Source: UBA946 sp031550725
GTDB lineage: Bacteria > Bacillota > Clostridia > Oscillospirales > Ruminococcaceae
DNA length: 17,729 bases
Assembly (NCBI GenBank): GCA_031550725.1
Contig: JAVBOH010000035.1
Span: 1-17,729, forward strand
Direction: 5' to 3'
The translations under genes and the position numbers were made by a program. The notes beneath the pieces are model-generated. The model did no database searches. It had not been told where the DNA came from and worked only from the letters and a program-made list of their open reading frames with translations. Shown here in pieces: positions 1 to 8,743 of this stretch (position 1 is its first letter; each line of letters starts with the position of its first letter).

Positions 1-155
1 CGATTGTTGCAATGACAGCTAATGTTTTCAAAGAAGATATTGATAAATGCTTGAAATGTGGCATGAATGACCATCTCCCAAAACCCGTTTACCCTGAAGT
101 ATTACTTGAGAAATTAAGTAAATATCTTTTGGATAGTAATACTATAAAACTTTAG
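1..155 (+). CDS. C-terminal end of a response-regulator receiver domain protein (partial)
   Basis: Only the last 50 codons are inside the window; reading starts in the frame of base 3 and ends at TAG 153-155. The translation begins IVAMTANVFKEDIDKCLKCG and goes on to LPKPVYPEVLLEKL. This is the end of a CheY-like receiver: the AMTAN beta-4 segment with its switch Thr, then the conserved Lys-Pro (KP) of beta-5, then the last helix. No output domain follows, so the protein ends in the receiver, as in hybrid sensor kinases; a stand-alone receiver is also possible. The segment resembles the C-terminus of the hybrid kinase encoded at 5896-8673. What lies upstream cannot be seen. Confidence 0.85.
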   Translation, partial: IVAMTANVFKEDIDKCLKCGMNDHLPKPVYPEVLLEKLSKYLLDSNTIKL

Positions 156-271
156 TATTAAGCGTTTTAGATAAATTGGTAATTATGCTTGGATATTGGT
201 ATGACAAAAAATACAATTACCAAGGATGGAATAACTACAGTAGAAGTTCGTGTATATTTTTTTAAAAACCC
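156..271. other. Intergenic stretch with an inverted repeat
   Basis: There is no gene between the receiver protein and the rpmE promoter. A perfect 9-bp inverted repeat, TTGGTAATT (176-184) and AATTACCAA (215-223), encloses a 30-nt loop. No T-run follows it, so it is not a convincing terminator. It may be an operator or chance in AT-rich DNA. Confidence 0.4.
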
Positions 272-300
272 TTGACATATGACAAGTTGTATGATATAAT
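272..300 (+). promoter_or_regulatory. SigA promoter of rpmE
   Basis: The -35 box TTGACA (272-277) and the -10 box TATAAT (295-300) both match consensus exactly with 17-bp spacing. A TG at 292-293 gives an extended -10. Transcription should start near 307, leaving a leader of about 90 nt before the rpmE start codon. Confidence 0.92.
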
Positions 301-323
301 TTATAACCGTAAGTGATTATTTT

Positions 324-358
324 TAGCACTACTGTCCGAATTATGTGATGGGCTGCTA
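324..358 (+). promoter_or_regulatory. Folded 5' leader of rpmE, possible L31 autoregulatory element
   Basis: Within the rpmE leader, TAGCA (324-328) pairs with TGCTA (354-358) and GTCC (334-337) pairs with GGGC (350-353, one G-U). This gives a stem with a one-sided 5-nt bulge (329-333) and a 12-nt apical loop. Ribosomal protein leaders, including Firmicute L31 leaders, commonly bind their own protein and repress translation. That this is such an element is inferred from position and fold, not from a matched consensus. Confidence 0.45.
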
Positions 359-398
359 TTGTATCATATAATTTTTAAAAAAGGAAGAGGTGTTTTTG

Positions 399-602
399 AT
401 GAAAGACGGTATTCACCCAAATTATCATGAAACAACAATTAAGTGTGCTTGCGGCAACGTAATCAACACTCGCTCCACTAAGAAGGATATCAACGTTGAA
501 ATTTGTTCAAAGTGTCATCCATTCTATACTGGTAAGCAGAAACTTGTTGATACTGCTGGTCGTGTTGACAGATTTAAGAAGCGTTTCAACATGGATAAGT
601 AA
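399..602 (+). CDS. rpmE: 50S ribosomal protein L31 (zinc-binding type)
   Basis: This is a small protein of the large ribosomal subunit, 67 aa, which is full length for the bacterial L31 family. The start MKDGIHPNYHETTIKCACG and the motif ICSKCHPFYTGKQ are diagnostic. Cys16, Cys18, Cys36 and Cys39 form the zinc site, so this is the zinc-containing (C+) form rather than the zinc-free paralogue used in zinc starvation. The ATG at 399 is chosen over an in-frame GTG at 390 because GGAAGAGG (383-390) sits 8 bases upstream of the ATG and overlaps the GTG. The gene stands alone between its own consensus promoter and a strong terminator, and is probably controlled through its leader. Confidence 0.97.
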   Translation: MKDGIHPNYHETTIKCACGNVINTRSTKKDINVEICSKCHPFYTGKQKLVDTAGRVDRFKKRFNMDK

Positions 603-617
603 TTTATACAAAAGCTT

Positions 618-648
618 AACCTGCGTAAAATACGCAGGTTTTTGTTTT
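618..648 (+). terminator. Rho-independent terminator of rpmE
   Basis: AACCTGCGTA (618-627) pairs perfectly with TACGCAGGTT (631-640) across a 3-nt AAA loop, followed by a T-rich tail (639-648). It lies 16 bases after the rpmE stop codon. Confidence 0.95.
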
Positions 649-685
649 TATATGGATTTTGTATCTTATAGAAATGGGGATTTAA

Positions 686-1309
686 ATGGAAGATTATTCA
701 ACTATACGAGATTTTGCAACGGATACATTTATAGAGAAAAAATCCGAGTTTATAAGTTATATTTCTCCTGTAAAAACAAACGATGAGGCAGTGGAATTCA
801 TAAATAAAATCCGTGCAGAGCATCGCAAAGCTACACATAATGTGTATGCTTACATTTTGCGTCATGACAATATATCACGGTATTCGGATGATGGAGAGCC
901 GCAGGGTACTGCTGGTGTGCCTGTACTTGATGTATTGCAAAAAGAGGGGCTTACCGATGTTTGCGTTGTTGTGACAAGATATTTTGGTGGGATAATGCTT
1001 GGAGGCGGAGGACTTGTAAGGGCATATACACATGGTGCGAAAATTGCTGTTGATAAAGCAGAACGTATGATAATGTGTGTTTCATATCCTGTTGAGATTA
1101 CTTCCGATTATAACCTTTATGGCAAAATTTCCTATATATTACCTGAATTTGAGGTTAAGGTTCTTGCTACCGATTTTGGTGCAGATGTTACCATAAAAAT
1201 GCTTGTAAAAAAAGATTTTGTCGATTTACTTCATAAAAAAATTATTGATGTTACTAATGGTCAGGCTTTGTTTGTTAAAGGTGATGAAACATTCGAGAAT
1301 TTTGCTTGA
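686..1309 (+). CDS. yigZ: YigZ/IMPACT family protein
   Basis: A 207-aa protein, full length for the bacterial YigZ/YvyE family. The N-terminal IMPACT-like domain (about residues 15-125) carries the signature motifs: SEFISYISPV near the start, HNVYAY, SDDGEPQGTAGVPVLDVL, and RYFGGIMLGGGGLVRAY. A DUF1949-type ferredoxin-like domain follows (about 135-195). The family is widespread; the eukaryotic relative IMPACT modulates Gcn2 signalling, and the bacterial role is not firmly known. The ATG at 686 follows AATGGGG at a normal distance. The protein is cytoplasmic, with no signal or membrane segment. I see no clear promoter after the rpmE terminator, so transcription may come from weak AT-rich elements at 641-670. 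The symbol follows the E. coli name; the B. subtilis equivalent is yvyE. Confidence 0.93.
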   Translation: MEDYSTIRDFATDTFIEKKSEFISYISPVKTNDEAVEFINKIRAEHRKATHNVYAYILRHDNISRYSDDGEPQGTAGVPVLDVLQKEGLTDVCVVVTRYFGGIMLGGGGLVRAYTHGAKIAVDKAERMIMCVSYPVEITSDYNLYGKISYILPEFEVKVLATDFGADVTIKMLVKKDFVDLLHKKIIDVTNGQALFVKGDETFENFA

Positions 1310-1441
1310 CGATTTGTGAATGTATCCAAAAATAATTATTCTACAAGGATTTTTGATAAGTAATTTCGTATATAGAGTTAGATTATTGTCGCATTTTTGA
1401 CTGTCATAGTGACATTTACATAAAAAGGAGTGTTCTGTTTA

Positions 1442-2440
1442 ATGGCTATAACTGTTCGTGAGCAAACCGAAGTGCTTGAATTAGGTACACTTTGCGAGGA
1501 TGCCTGTGTTTCAAAAAGTTCGGGTAAACGTGTTAAAAATGAAGCTAAATGCCCATTCCGTACAGAGTTTCAGCGTGACCGTGACAGAATTTTACATAGC
1601 AACTCGTTTCATAGGTTAAAGCATAAGACACAGGTTTTTTTAGCTCCTGTTGGTGACCATTACAGAACAAGGCTTACTCATACGCTTGAGGTTTCACAGA
1701 TAGCACGAACTATTTCACGTTCTTTGCGTTTAAATGAGGACTTGACTGAGGCAATTGCTCTAGGGCATGACTTGGGGCATACACCGTTTGGTCATTCGGG
1801 TGAGAATGTGCTTAACGAAGTTTGTCCGTATGGTTTCACTCATTATTTACAGAGTGTGCGTGTTGTTGATTACATAGAAAAAGATGGCAAGGGACTTAAT
1901 CTTACATATGAGGTTAAGAACGGAATTGCCTGTCATACAAATAAAATTGCGACCACAAAAGAGGGTTATGTTGTAAGGCTTGCTGATAAAATTGCTTATA
2001 TTAATCATGATATTGATGATGCAATTCGTGCAGGTATGCTTAAAGAATCTGACTTGCCAAAGAACGCTACAAAGATACTTGGCAACTCAAAAAGCAAGCG
2101 TATAACTACAATGCTTTCCTCAATTATCACTAATGGTGTTAAGGATATTCACATGAGTGATGATGTGCTGGCTGCGCATAATGAGCTGCGTGAGTTTATG
2201 TTTGCCAATGTATATAAAAATTCCGTTGCTAAAGCTGAGGAGGCAAAAGCAATGGCTTTGGTTGAAAAGCTGTATCTTTATTTCCGTAAATATCCGGAAA
2301 AAATGCCCGATGAATATAAGGTTATCATGAAACATTTTGATAAAGACCGTGCTGTTTGTGATTATATTGCAGGCATGACGGATGTTTATGCTGTTAATCT
2401 TTATCAGGAATTGTTTATTCCTAAGGGCTGGAGAATTTAA
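1442..2440 (+). CDS. dgt: Deoxyguanosinetriphosphate triphosphohydrolase-like protein (HD domain)
   Basis: The family hydrolyses dNTPs (classically dGTP) to the nucleoside and tripolyphosphate, and so affects dNTP pools. The protein is 332 aa, typical of the shorter clostridial dGTPase-like group. HD-superfamily metal ligands are visible: His80 in TRLTHTLEV, His109-Asp110 in GHDLGHTPFGH, and Asp182 in VVRLADKIAY. The N-terminal RTEFQRDRDRILHSNSFHRLKHKTQV stretch is typical of the family. The ATG at 1442 follows AAAGGAG (1424-1430); an in-frame GTG at 1430 overlaps that site and is less likely. The gene lies just ahead of dnaG with a 29-bp gap, and dgt-dnaG-sigA order is common in Clostridia, suggesting cotranscription with replication and transcription genes. 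Exact substrate preference cannot be read from sequence. Confidence 0.94.
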   Translation: MAITVREQTEVLELGTLCEDACVSKSSGKRVKNEAKCPFRTEFQRDRDRILHSNSFHRLKHKTQVFLAPVGDHYRTRLTHTLEVSQIARTISRSLRLNEDLTEAIALGHDLGHTPFGHSGENVLNEVCPYGFTHYLQSVRVVDYIEKDGKGLNLTYEVKNGIACHTNKIATTKEGYVVRLADKIAYINHDIDDAIRAGMLKESDLPKNATKILGNSKSKRITTMLSSIITNGVKDIHMSDDVLAAHNELREFMFANVYKNSVAKAEEAKAMALVEKLYLYFRKYPEKMPDEYKVIMKHFDKDRAVCDYIAGMTDVYAVNLYQELFIPKGWRI

Positions 2441-2469
2441 GTAGAATAATATAGAAAGGGTTATTTTGT

Positions 2470-4224
2470 ATGGCTTTGCCTGATAATTTTCTATACAAAT
2501 TAAAACAGAGTAATCCTATTGATTCTGTTATGTCCTCTTATACTCATTTGATTAAAAGAGGGCATAATTATGTTTGTTTATGTCCTTTCCACTCGGAGAA
2601 ATCACCGTCATGTACGGTATATGCAAGTGATGCAAGTGATGAGCATTTCTTTTGTTATGGCTGTCAAGCGGGCGGAGATGTTATCACGTTTATAATGAAA
2701 ATTGAAAATCTCGATTATATTGAGGCGGTAAGACTGCTCGCTGAACGTGCAGGAATACCAATGCCAGATAATAACGAGAGTTCCGATTTTTCACGGTTAA
2801 AAAGCAGGGTGCTTGAAATTAATCGTGCGACTGCTAGATTTTATTATGAAATTCTTACAAAAAGTCCGCTTGGTGAAAAGGGACGCCGATATTTTGCCGA
2901 ACGTCAGCTTTCTGCAAATACCATTAAGAAATATGGGCTTGGTTTTTCACCGAATGAATGGTCTTTGCTTAGCAAGCATTTGCATGACTTAGGATTTACT
3001 GATCGTGAAATGGTCGAGGCCAATGTTTGTGTATTTAACAAAAATGGCGGTGTGTATGACCGTTTTCGTGACCGTGCAATGTTCCCGATAATTGACCTTA
3101 GAGGTAATGTTATTGCCTTTGGCGGACGTATTATCGATGGTGAGGGTGCTAAGTACCTTAATACCTCTGATACACCTGTTTTCAAGAAAAGCCGTAACTT
3201 GTTTTCCATGAATTTTGCTAAGGCGTGTGAGGATAGGACACTTATTCTTGCTGAAGGATATATGGATGTAATTTCAATTAATCAGGCAGGATTTTCTAAT
3301 GTCGTTGCAACGCTTGGAACTGCTTTGACGCAGGAGCAGGCATCGCTGATGAAACGCTATGCAGATGATGTTATAATTGCATATGACTCGGACGGTGCAG
3401 GGCAAAATGCTACTCATAAGGCTATAAATCTGCTCTCAGAAGCTGGCATTCGGACACGTATAATTAAGATGACTGATGCTAAAGATCCTGATGAATTTAT
3501 AAAAAAGTTTGGTACAGCAAGGTTTAAACAGCTGCTTGATAAATCGGACGGTGCTATTGATTTTGAGCTTAGTAAGTGCCGTGTGGGACTTGATGTGGAA
3601 AGTGATGTCGGTAAGATTGAGTATTTGAAACGTGCAATTGATGTACTTTCAAACATATCATCAAGCATTGAGCGTGAGGTTTATATATCTAAGATTGCAA
3701 GTGAAACTGGTGTACATAAACAGGTTATTTCACAGCAGACTAACGGTATTATAAAAAAGCGCATTTCAAGTAATGAACGCAAGGATTGGAACGATATCAG
3801 GACTTTTAATATCGAGCATAGGACAAACCCTGATATGACCTCTCATCCTCGTGAATATAAGGCTGAGATTGGCATTATTTCGTATCTTTCACTTAATCCC
3901 GATCAGCTTGAATATGTTACTTCGAAAATATCACCTGATAATTTTGTGACAAATTTCAATAAAATTGTATTTGAAAAGATGATTGATGGCATAAAAAATT
4001 CATCTAATTTTGATATTATGTCATTACAAAGTGAATTTTCAGCGGATGATATGGGTAAAATAACAAAAATTGTAATAAATAGTAAAAACACTGTCAATAA
4101 TAAAGCTGCGGCTGATGATTATATTGCGGTTTTGCAAGCGTTTGACAACAGTAATGTTAACATAAAAGAAATGTCTGATGATGACTTTTTAAAGCATATT
4201 AATAATATAAAAAAGAAAAAGTGA
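2470..4224 (+). CDS. dnaG: DNA primase
   Basis: DnaG makes RNA primers for Okazaki fragments and acts with the DnaB helicase at the fork. At 584 aa it is full length. The N-terminal CHC2 zinc ribbon has Cys38, His41, Cys62 and Cys65 (CPFH then CYGC). The catalytic core follows, with YDRFRDRAMFPIID and a TOPRIM fold carrying Glu262 and Asp266 in EGYMDV and Asp306/Asp308 in YDSDGAGQ, the metal-binding acidic residues. The last 130 or so residues are a divergent, mainly helical helicase-interacting domain. AGAAAGGG lies 10 bases or so before the ATG. The gene is in the middle of the dgt-dnaG-sigA run, 38 bp ahead of sigA, corresponding to the classical macromolecular-synthesis operon without rpsU. 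Confidence 0.98.
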   Translation: MALPDNFLYKLKQSNPIDSVMSSYTHLIKRGHNYVCLCPFHSEKSPSCTVYASDASDEHFFCYGCQAGGDVITFIMKIENLDYIEAVRLLAERAGIPMPDNNESSDFSRLKSRVLEINRATARFYYEILTKSPLGEKGRRYFAERQLSANTIKKYGLGFSPNEWSLLSKHLHDLGFTDREMVEANVCVFNKNGGVYDRFRDRAMFPIIDLRGNVIAFGGRIIDGEGAKYLNTSDTPVFKKSRNLFSMNFAKACEDRTLILAEGYMDVISINQAGFSNVVATLGTALTQEQASLMKRYADDVIIAYDSDGAGQNATHKAINLLSEAGIRTRIIKMTDAKDPDEFIKKFGTARFKQLLDKSDGAIDFELSKCRVGLDVESDVGKIEYLKRAIDVLSNISSSIEREVYISKIASETGVHKQVISQQTNGIIKKRISSNERKDWNDIRTFNIEHRTNPDMTSHPREYKAEIGIISYLSLNPDQLEYVTSKISPDNFVTNFNKIVFEKMIDGIKNSSNFDIMSLQSEFSADDMGKITKIVINSKNTVNNKAAADDYIAVLQAFDNSNVNIKEMSDDDFLKHINNIKKKK

Positions 4225-4262
4225 ATATACATAGTAAGGATTTTGAAAGGAATTGAACCAAT

Positions 4263-5351
4263 ATGTCTAATGACAAGAGAACCATTGAGAGCTTGATTGA
4301 GCAGGGTAAAACCAGTGGAAAGCTTTCAACCAAGGAGATTACTGACGTTTTAGAGGAGCTTGAATTTGACATTGACCAGATGGAAAGCTTTTATGACAGC
4401 TGTGCTAACCTTAACATTGAGATTATTGAGGACTTTAATATTGATGCAGATTTGGGTGATTTAGCGCTTGATGCTGCTTTGCAGGATGATGACCTTGAAT
4501 TGTCACTTTCAACAGAGGGTATTGCAATTGATGACCCTGTTAAGATTTATCTTAAAGAAATTGGCCGTGTACCGCTTTTAAGTGCTGAGGAAGAAATTGA
4601 GCTTGCTGAACGTATGTCAGCTGGCGACCCTAAAGCTAGAAAGCGTCTTTCCGAGGCTAACCTGCGTCTTGTTGTATCCATTGCAAAGCGTTATGTGGGC
4701 AGAGGTATGCAGTTCCTTGATTTAATTCAGGAGGGTAACCTAGGTCTTATTAAGGCTGTTGAAAAGTTTGACTACACTAAGGGCTTTAAGTTTTCAACTT
4801 ATGCTACATGGTGGATAAGACAGGCTATTACCCGTGCTATTGCCGATCAGGCAAGAACAATCCGTATTCCTGTTCATATGGTTGAAACTATTACTAAGGT
4901 TAAAAAGGTTTCCTCACAGCTTTTGCATAAAAACGGTCATGACCCATCTCCAGAGGAAATTGCTGAAGAACTCGAAATGCCTGTTGAGCGTGTTCGTGAA
5001 ATCATGCGTATTGCGCAGGATCCTGTTTCCTTGGAAACTCCTATCGGTGAGGAGGAGGATAGCCATTTGGGCGACTTTATTCCTGATGATGATGCCCCTG
5101 CACCTGCTGAGGCTGCATCACTAATTCTTCTTAAAGAGCAGCTTGGTGAGGTTTTATCAACACTCACTGAGCGTGAAGAAAAGGTACTTCGTCTGCGTTT
5201 TGGTCTTGAAGACGGACGTTCACGCACTCTTGAAGAAGTTGGACGTGAATTTAACGTTACACGTGAGCGTATTCGTCAGATTGAGGCTAAGGCTCTGCGT
5301 AAGCTGCGTCATCCTAGCAGAAGTAAAAAGGTTAAGGATTTCCTTGATTAA
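4263..5351 (+). CDS. sigA: RNA polymerase primary sigma factor (SigA/RpoD)
   Basis: This is the housekeeping sigma factor that recognises TTGACA/TATAAT promoters, several of which occur in this window. The protein is 362 aa, typical for a Firmicute SigA. A short acidic region 1.1 lies at residues 1-90. Region 1.2 is DPVKIYLKEIGRVPLLSAEEE. Regions 2.1-2.4 contain NLRLVVSIAKRYVGRGMQFL, DLIQEGNLGLIKAVEKFDY and FSTYATWWIRQAITRAI. Region 3 is RIPVHMVETI onward. Region 4.2 is the helix-turn-helix TLEEVGREFNVTRERIRQIE and ends LRHPSRSKKVKDFLD. The ATG at 4263 has AAAGGAATT upstream. It is the last gene of the dgt-dnaG-sigA run. A modest hairpin follows, so some transcription may continue into the Rrf2 gene. 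Confidence 0.99.
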   Translation: MSNDKRTIESLIEQGKTSGKLSTKEITDVLEELEFDIDQMESFYDSCANLNIEIIEDFNIDADLGDLALDAALQDDDLELSLSTEGIAIDDPVKIYLKEIGRVPLLSAEEEIELAERMSAGDPKARKRLSEANLRLVVSIAKRYVGRGMQFLDLIQEGNLGLIKAVEKFDYTKGFKFSTYATWWIRQAITRAIADQARTIRIPVHMVETITKVKKVSSQLLHKNGHDPSPEEIAEELEMPVERVREIMRIAQDPVSLETPIGEEEDSHLGDFIPDDDAPAPAEAASLILLKEQLGEVLSTLTEREEKVLRLRFGLEDGRSRTLEEVGREFNVTRERIRQIEAKALRKLRHPSRSKKVKDFLD

Positions 5352-5369
5352 TACGTGTTTTCCAGATGT

Positions 5370-5398
5370 AAGCTGTGATTTATAGTCATAGCTTTTAG
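5370..5398 (+). terminator. Weak terminator-like hairpin after sigA
   Basis: AAGCTGTGA (5370-5378) pairs with TCATAGCTT (5386-5394), with one G-U pair and a 7-nt loop, followed by only a short T-run. It probably attenuates rather than blocks transcription into the Rrf2 gene. Confidence 0.4.
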
Positions 5399-5416
5399 AA
5401 AGGTTGGTACTTTTAA

Positions 5417-5812
5417 ATGCATATTACTTTGGAGGCTGACTATGCCGTCCGTATTGTAGGATGTCTTGCGTCACAAGCTAAGCGTCTTGATGCAAAAACC
5501 ATTGCAGAGCTTACGGGTGTTACACTGCGTTTTGCGCTGAAAATTCTGCGTAAGCTTGTTTCAAGCGGCTTGGTTAAGTCATATAAAGGTACTCAGGGTG
5601 GTTATGAGCTTGCAAAAAGTCCTAAGGAGATTTCTATAAAGGATGTCATTGAAACTGTTGAGGGAAAGTATCAGCTTAGCAGATGTCTTTCCGAGGAGTA
5701 TGACTGCAACCGTGCAATGTCTGGTATATGCAAGTTTCGTCATGTCTTTGATGAAATTTCTGTTGATGTTGAGAAAAAACTTGAAAAATATACCTTTGAT
5801 ATGTTTTTGTAA
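5417..5812 (+). CDS. Rrf2 family transcriptional regulator with a Cys triad
   Basis: This is a 131-aa winged-helix regulator of the Rrf2 family (relatives IscR, NsrR, CymR). The start MHITLEADYAVRIVGCLA is characteristic, and the DNA-binding helix region is KTIAELTGVTLRFALKILRKLVSSGLV (residues 27-53), followed by the wing GTQGGYELAKSP. Cys90, Cys97 and Cys105 (spacing CX6CX7C) fall where Fe-S-binding Rrf2 proteins hold their cluster ligands, so iron-sulfur or redox sensing is likely though not proved. CymR-like members lack this triad. The Shine-Dalgarno AGAAAGG lies about 13 bases before the ATG, which is long, so translation may be modest. No iscS or suf genes are nearby, so its targets cannot be inferred from context. 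Confidence 0.92.
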   Translation: MHITLEADYAVRIVGCLASQAKRLDAKTIAELTGVTLRFALKILRKLVSSGLVKSYKGTQGGYELAKSPKEISIKDVIETVEGKYQLSRCLSEEYDCNRAMSGICKFRHVFDEISVDVEKKLEKYTFDMFL

Positions 5813-5853
5813 TAACATATCAAGCTTTGCTAAGCTACGCTTTATACATAAAT

Positions 5854-5891
5854 AAAATGCTGCTGCACATTAATTTGTGCTGCAGCATTTT
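5854..5891. terminator. Bidirectional terminator between the Rrf2 and hybrid kinase genes
   Basis: A 16-nt arm (5854-5869) pairs with 5876-5891 around a 6-nt loop with a single T-T mismatch. The arm starts AAAATGCTGC and the partner ends GCAGCATTTT, so each strand has a T-run at its 3' side. It lies between two convergent genes and serves both. Confidence 0.93.
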
Positions 5892-5895
5892 TTGT

Positions 5896-8673
5896 TTACA
5901 CCTCAATACTATAATTGTTTATATACAAAGCCCTGTACATTGTTTCTGTCAGCAATGACAAGTCAATTGGTTTAGTGAGATATTCGTTAATACCGCACTG
6001 TTTTGCTTTTTCCATTTCCTCATAGAATGCATTTGCTGTCATTGCAATAATCGGAAGTGATTTGGTATATTCAAGTGCAGGCAGTCGTCTTATCTGACGT
6101 GTTGCTTCAAGACCATCCATGATAGGCATACGAATATCCATAAGAACAGCTTGAAAATAGTGCTCGGGATTTTTAGCGACGAGCTTGACAGCCTCCTCAC
6201 CGTTTTCAGCTAACTCATACGTAAAACCTTTTTGTTCAAGAATATTAATCATAATTTCCATGTTGATTTCATTATCCTCGGCAACAAGAATACGTTCACC
6301 GTTGAAAACATAATCATTGCTAACGTTAATTGTTTGTTTTTTACTTTGAACACCAGAACGTTTATCTCTTTCAGCTCTTTCAAGCGGAATATCAACAATA
6401 AACAGTGTACCCTTGCCAATTTCACTCTTTACGGAAATGTGTCCTTTCATCATATGAACAATGCTCTTTGCGATTGAAAGACCTAACCCCGAACCCTCAA
6501 ACTGACGTCCCGAATGAGCCGATATCTGCTCAAAAGGTTCGAAAATCTTGTCAATATTTTCATATGACATACCAATACCGTTATCCTCAACCTCAAAACG
6601 CAGCACAGCAATGGACTGCGTTTCCTCACGAATATTAAGGTTAACGGTGACATCTCCGCCGTCACGAGTGAATTTCATGGCATTGCTAAGCAAGTTCATC
6701 AATACCTGATTAAGCTTAAGTGAGTCGCCAATATATTCGCTTTCGATGTCATCTGACACAAATATTGTAAGGTTTTGATTTTTGAGATTTGCCTGTGCAG
6801 AACAGCATATGTAAATATTATCCATAAAATCATATATACTGAATTTTTCATGGATAAATGCCATTTTACCCTGTTCAATTTTTGACATATCAAGGATGTC
6901 ATTAATAAGCGAAAGCAGATATTTTGCTGATGCATTTATCTTTCCGAAACAGTCATTCAGTTTGTCATAATTTTCAATATTATCCGCTGCAATATTGGTC
7001 ATACCAATGATAGCATTCATAGGAGTTCTGATATCATGCGACATCCTTGAAAGAAAATCCGTCTTAAATGAGTTCGCTTTTTCAGCATAATTAAGTGCAT
7101 CAACAAGAAGCTGATGCTTTTCTTCAGCCTCACGTTTGCTGTCATCAATATCTTTAATATAATACATAAAAACAATTTCATTTGTGAGTGATTTAATGAA
7201 ATGAATTTCAATCAGACACCAGCGGTAATCACCATTTTTAATGTAGCGCAATGTCTCAAAACTCAAACCCTTCATGTCATTCTCATATGCATTTAAAATA
7301 TTGTCATGGCAGAATGTATTCAAAAATACACTCTGATAGTCGGGATGAATACTGCGTTCACAAATTTCAGCTATTTTTTCATCATATGGCATTGATACCG
7401 ATGATGTATGTGCGCCGTTGTCTGTTATAATCCACTCTGTAAGCAAATTCTTATGAAGATTACATTCATATACTTTATCATAAGTCTTTGATACAGTATT
7501 AATAAAACGAAGATTAGCATTGTTCTGTTCGATTGTTGCAGTGGTGTATTCATCAATATTATCTGTTACAATGAAAATCTTTTGCTCGTTATATTCTTCT
7601 GATTCAAGCACAACACCAGTCATTCTTACCCAATGATACATCTTGTCATCAGATATATCATTTCTTCTTAGCTGCATCTGAAACTGTTTTGCACCATTTT
7701 TGACACCCTTACGTAAGCTTTCTAATGAAAAAGTATTCATAAATCCTTCGACATCATCAGGATGAACGAGTGTTTGTCCGAAATCAAGAAATTTACTAAA
7801 GTTTTTTATATGTGAAAATTCATCAATACCACCGAATGATCCTCGTATAACATATGTATCATTCGTAATATTAACAATTACGCATTCTTCATAAAGTGCA
7901 GATAAACCCTGAACAAATTCAACACTCTGTTCCTTAACCGTTTTCATTTCTTCAATCGGACGCAGCAGTGCTATTGCAACAATATCGCCGTTTTCATTAT
8001 CATCCATTCGGATTATTTGAGATGATACCCATGTTCCGCTGCCATCCGGCATCATCAGCTTATGCTCATAATATATCTCATTTATTCCGCTTTCAAAACG
8101 TTTTAGGACATTTGCTGCCATAAAATTGTTTCTGTATCCCTCTTTATAATTTGGATGCATTCTCGATACCGCATATTCTACCAGTTCTTCAATAGTACCT
8201 GAAGTATTTGAAAATATTATATCATTCTTGTCAATAGAAAGCAGCTTATATGAATTTTGTGTATAATTGACAAAATAAATAGTGGGATAAATATACAGAG
8301 CTGCTTTTAGAAGATAATCTCTTTCATTGACAGTTATTTTTTCAGTATCGTTAAGAACATGGTCAGGTGTTGTGATAATATATGCGGGTATTCCATCCCA
8401 GTCTGTTTCAGTAGCAGTAATATCATAATTTCCATGTAAACCCTTAACGCCATATTCCGTATATGTTGTCACACCGTCAATAAGCTTTTTTGTCGGGCAA
8501 TTTTTACAAGATTCAGCACCATTCCATATGTCAACACAGCGTTGTCCGATTCGTGGTCTTTGAGGATTGTTTTTAATAATTTCATTTATATAAAGTATAC
8601 GGTAAGTTTCACGTTCGACAACATAAACACCAATAGGAACCTCATCTAATATCTTTTTAAATTTTGATTCCAT
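5896..8673 (-). CDS. Soluble hybrid sensor histidine kinase with several PAS-like domains and a receiver
   Basis: A 925-aa protein with no transmembrane segments, so it should sense a cytoplasmic signal. The N-terminal PAS domain (about 5-110) has Cys46, Cys56 and Cys59 (the last two as CKNC). Three PAS_3-like modules follow, recognisable from repeated HPNY/HPDD/HPDY motifs at about 173, 304 and 443. The DHp domain has phospho-acceptor His546 in FLSRMSHDIRTPMNAI. The HATPase shows Asn664 (N-box), DNGIG at 697 and GSGLGLS at 727. The C-terminal receiver (about 793-920) has Glu799-Asp800, phospho-acceptor Asp846 in LMDIRMP and Lys901. There is no output domain and no partner regulator adjacent, so it probably passes phosphate through an unlinked phosphotransfer protein or acts by protein contact. 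The start is set by AGGAGGG (8681-8687, reverse) 7 bases upstream. Confidence 0.95.
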   Translation of the reverse strand: MESKFKKILDEVPIGVYVVERETYRILYINEIIKNNPQRPRIGQRCVDIWNGAESCKNCPTKKLIDGVTTYTEYGVKGLHGNYDITATETDWDGIPAYIITTPDHVLNDTEKITVNERDYLLKAALYIYPTIYFVNYTQNSYKLLSIDKNDIIFSNTSGTIEELVEYAVSRMHPNYKEGYRNNFMAANVLKRFESGINEIYYEHKLMMPDGSGTWVSSQIIRMDDNENGDIVAIALLRPIEEMKTVKEQSVEFVQGLSALYEECVIVNITNDTYVIRGSFGGIDEFSHIKNFSKFLDFGQTLVHPDDVEGFMNTFSLESLRKGVKNGAKQFQMQLRRNDISDDKMYHWVRMTGVVLESEEYNEQKIFIVTDNIDEYTTATIEQNNANLRFINTVSKTYDKVYECNLHKNLLTEWIITDNGAHTSSVSMPYDEKIAEICERSIHPDYQSVFLNTFCHDNILNAYENDMKGLSFETLRYIKNGDYRWCLIEIHFIKSLTNEIVFMYYIKDIDDSKREAEEKHQLLVDALNYAEKANSFKTDFLSRMSHDIRTPMNAIIGMTNIAADNIENYDKLNDCFGKINASAKYLLSLINDILDMSKIEQGKMAFIHEKFSIYDFMDNIYICCSAQANLKNQNLTIFVSDDIESEYIGDSLKLNQVLMNLLSNAMKFTRDGGDVTVNLNIREETQSIAVLRFEVEDNGIGMSYENIDKIFEPFEQISAHSGRQFEGSGLGLSIAKSIVHMMKGHISVKSEIGKGTLFIVDIPLERAERDKRSGVQSKKQTINVSNDYVFNGERILVAEDNEINMEIMINILEQKGFTYELAENGEEAVKLVAKNPEHYFQAVLMDIRMPIMDGLEATRQIRRLPALEYTKSLPIIAMTANAFYEEMEKAKQCGINEYLTKPIDLSLLTETMYRALYINNYSIEV

Positions 8674-8743
8674 AGTTTATCCCTCCTGATATGTAAAACA
8701 TATAGATATTAATGTTATTTAATTTTAAAAACACTTTACATCC

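Noticed and set aside
1310..1441. Promoter of dgt within the gap after yigZ
   Set aside because: Several TTGACx hexamers occur but none has a good -10 at 16-18 bp. I could not support a specific promoter.
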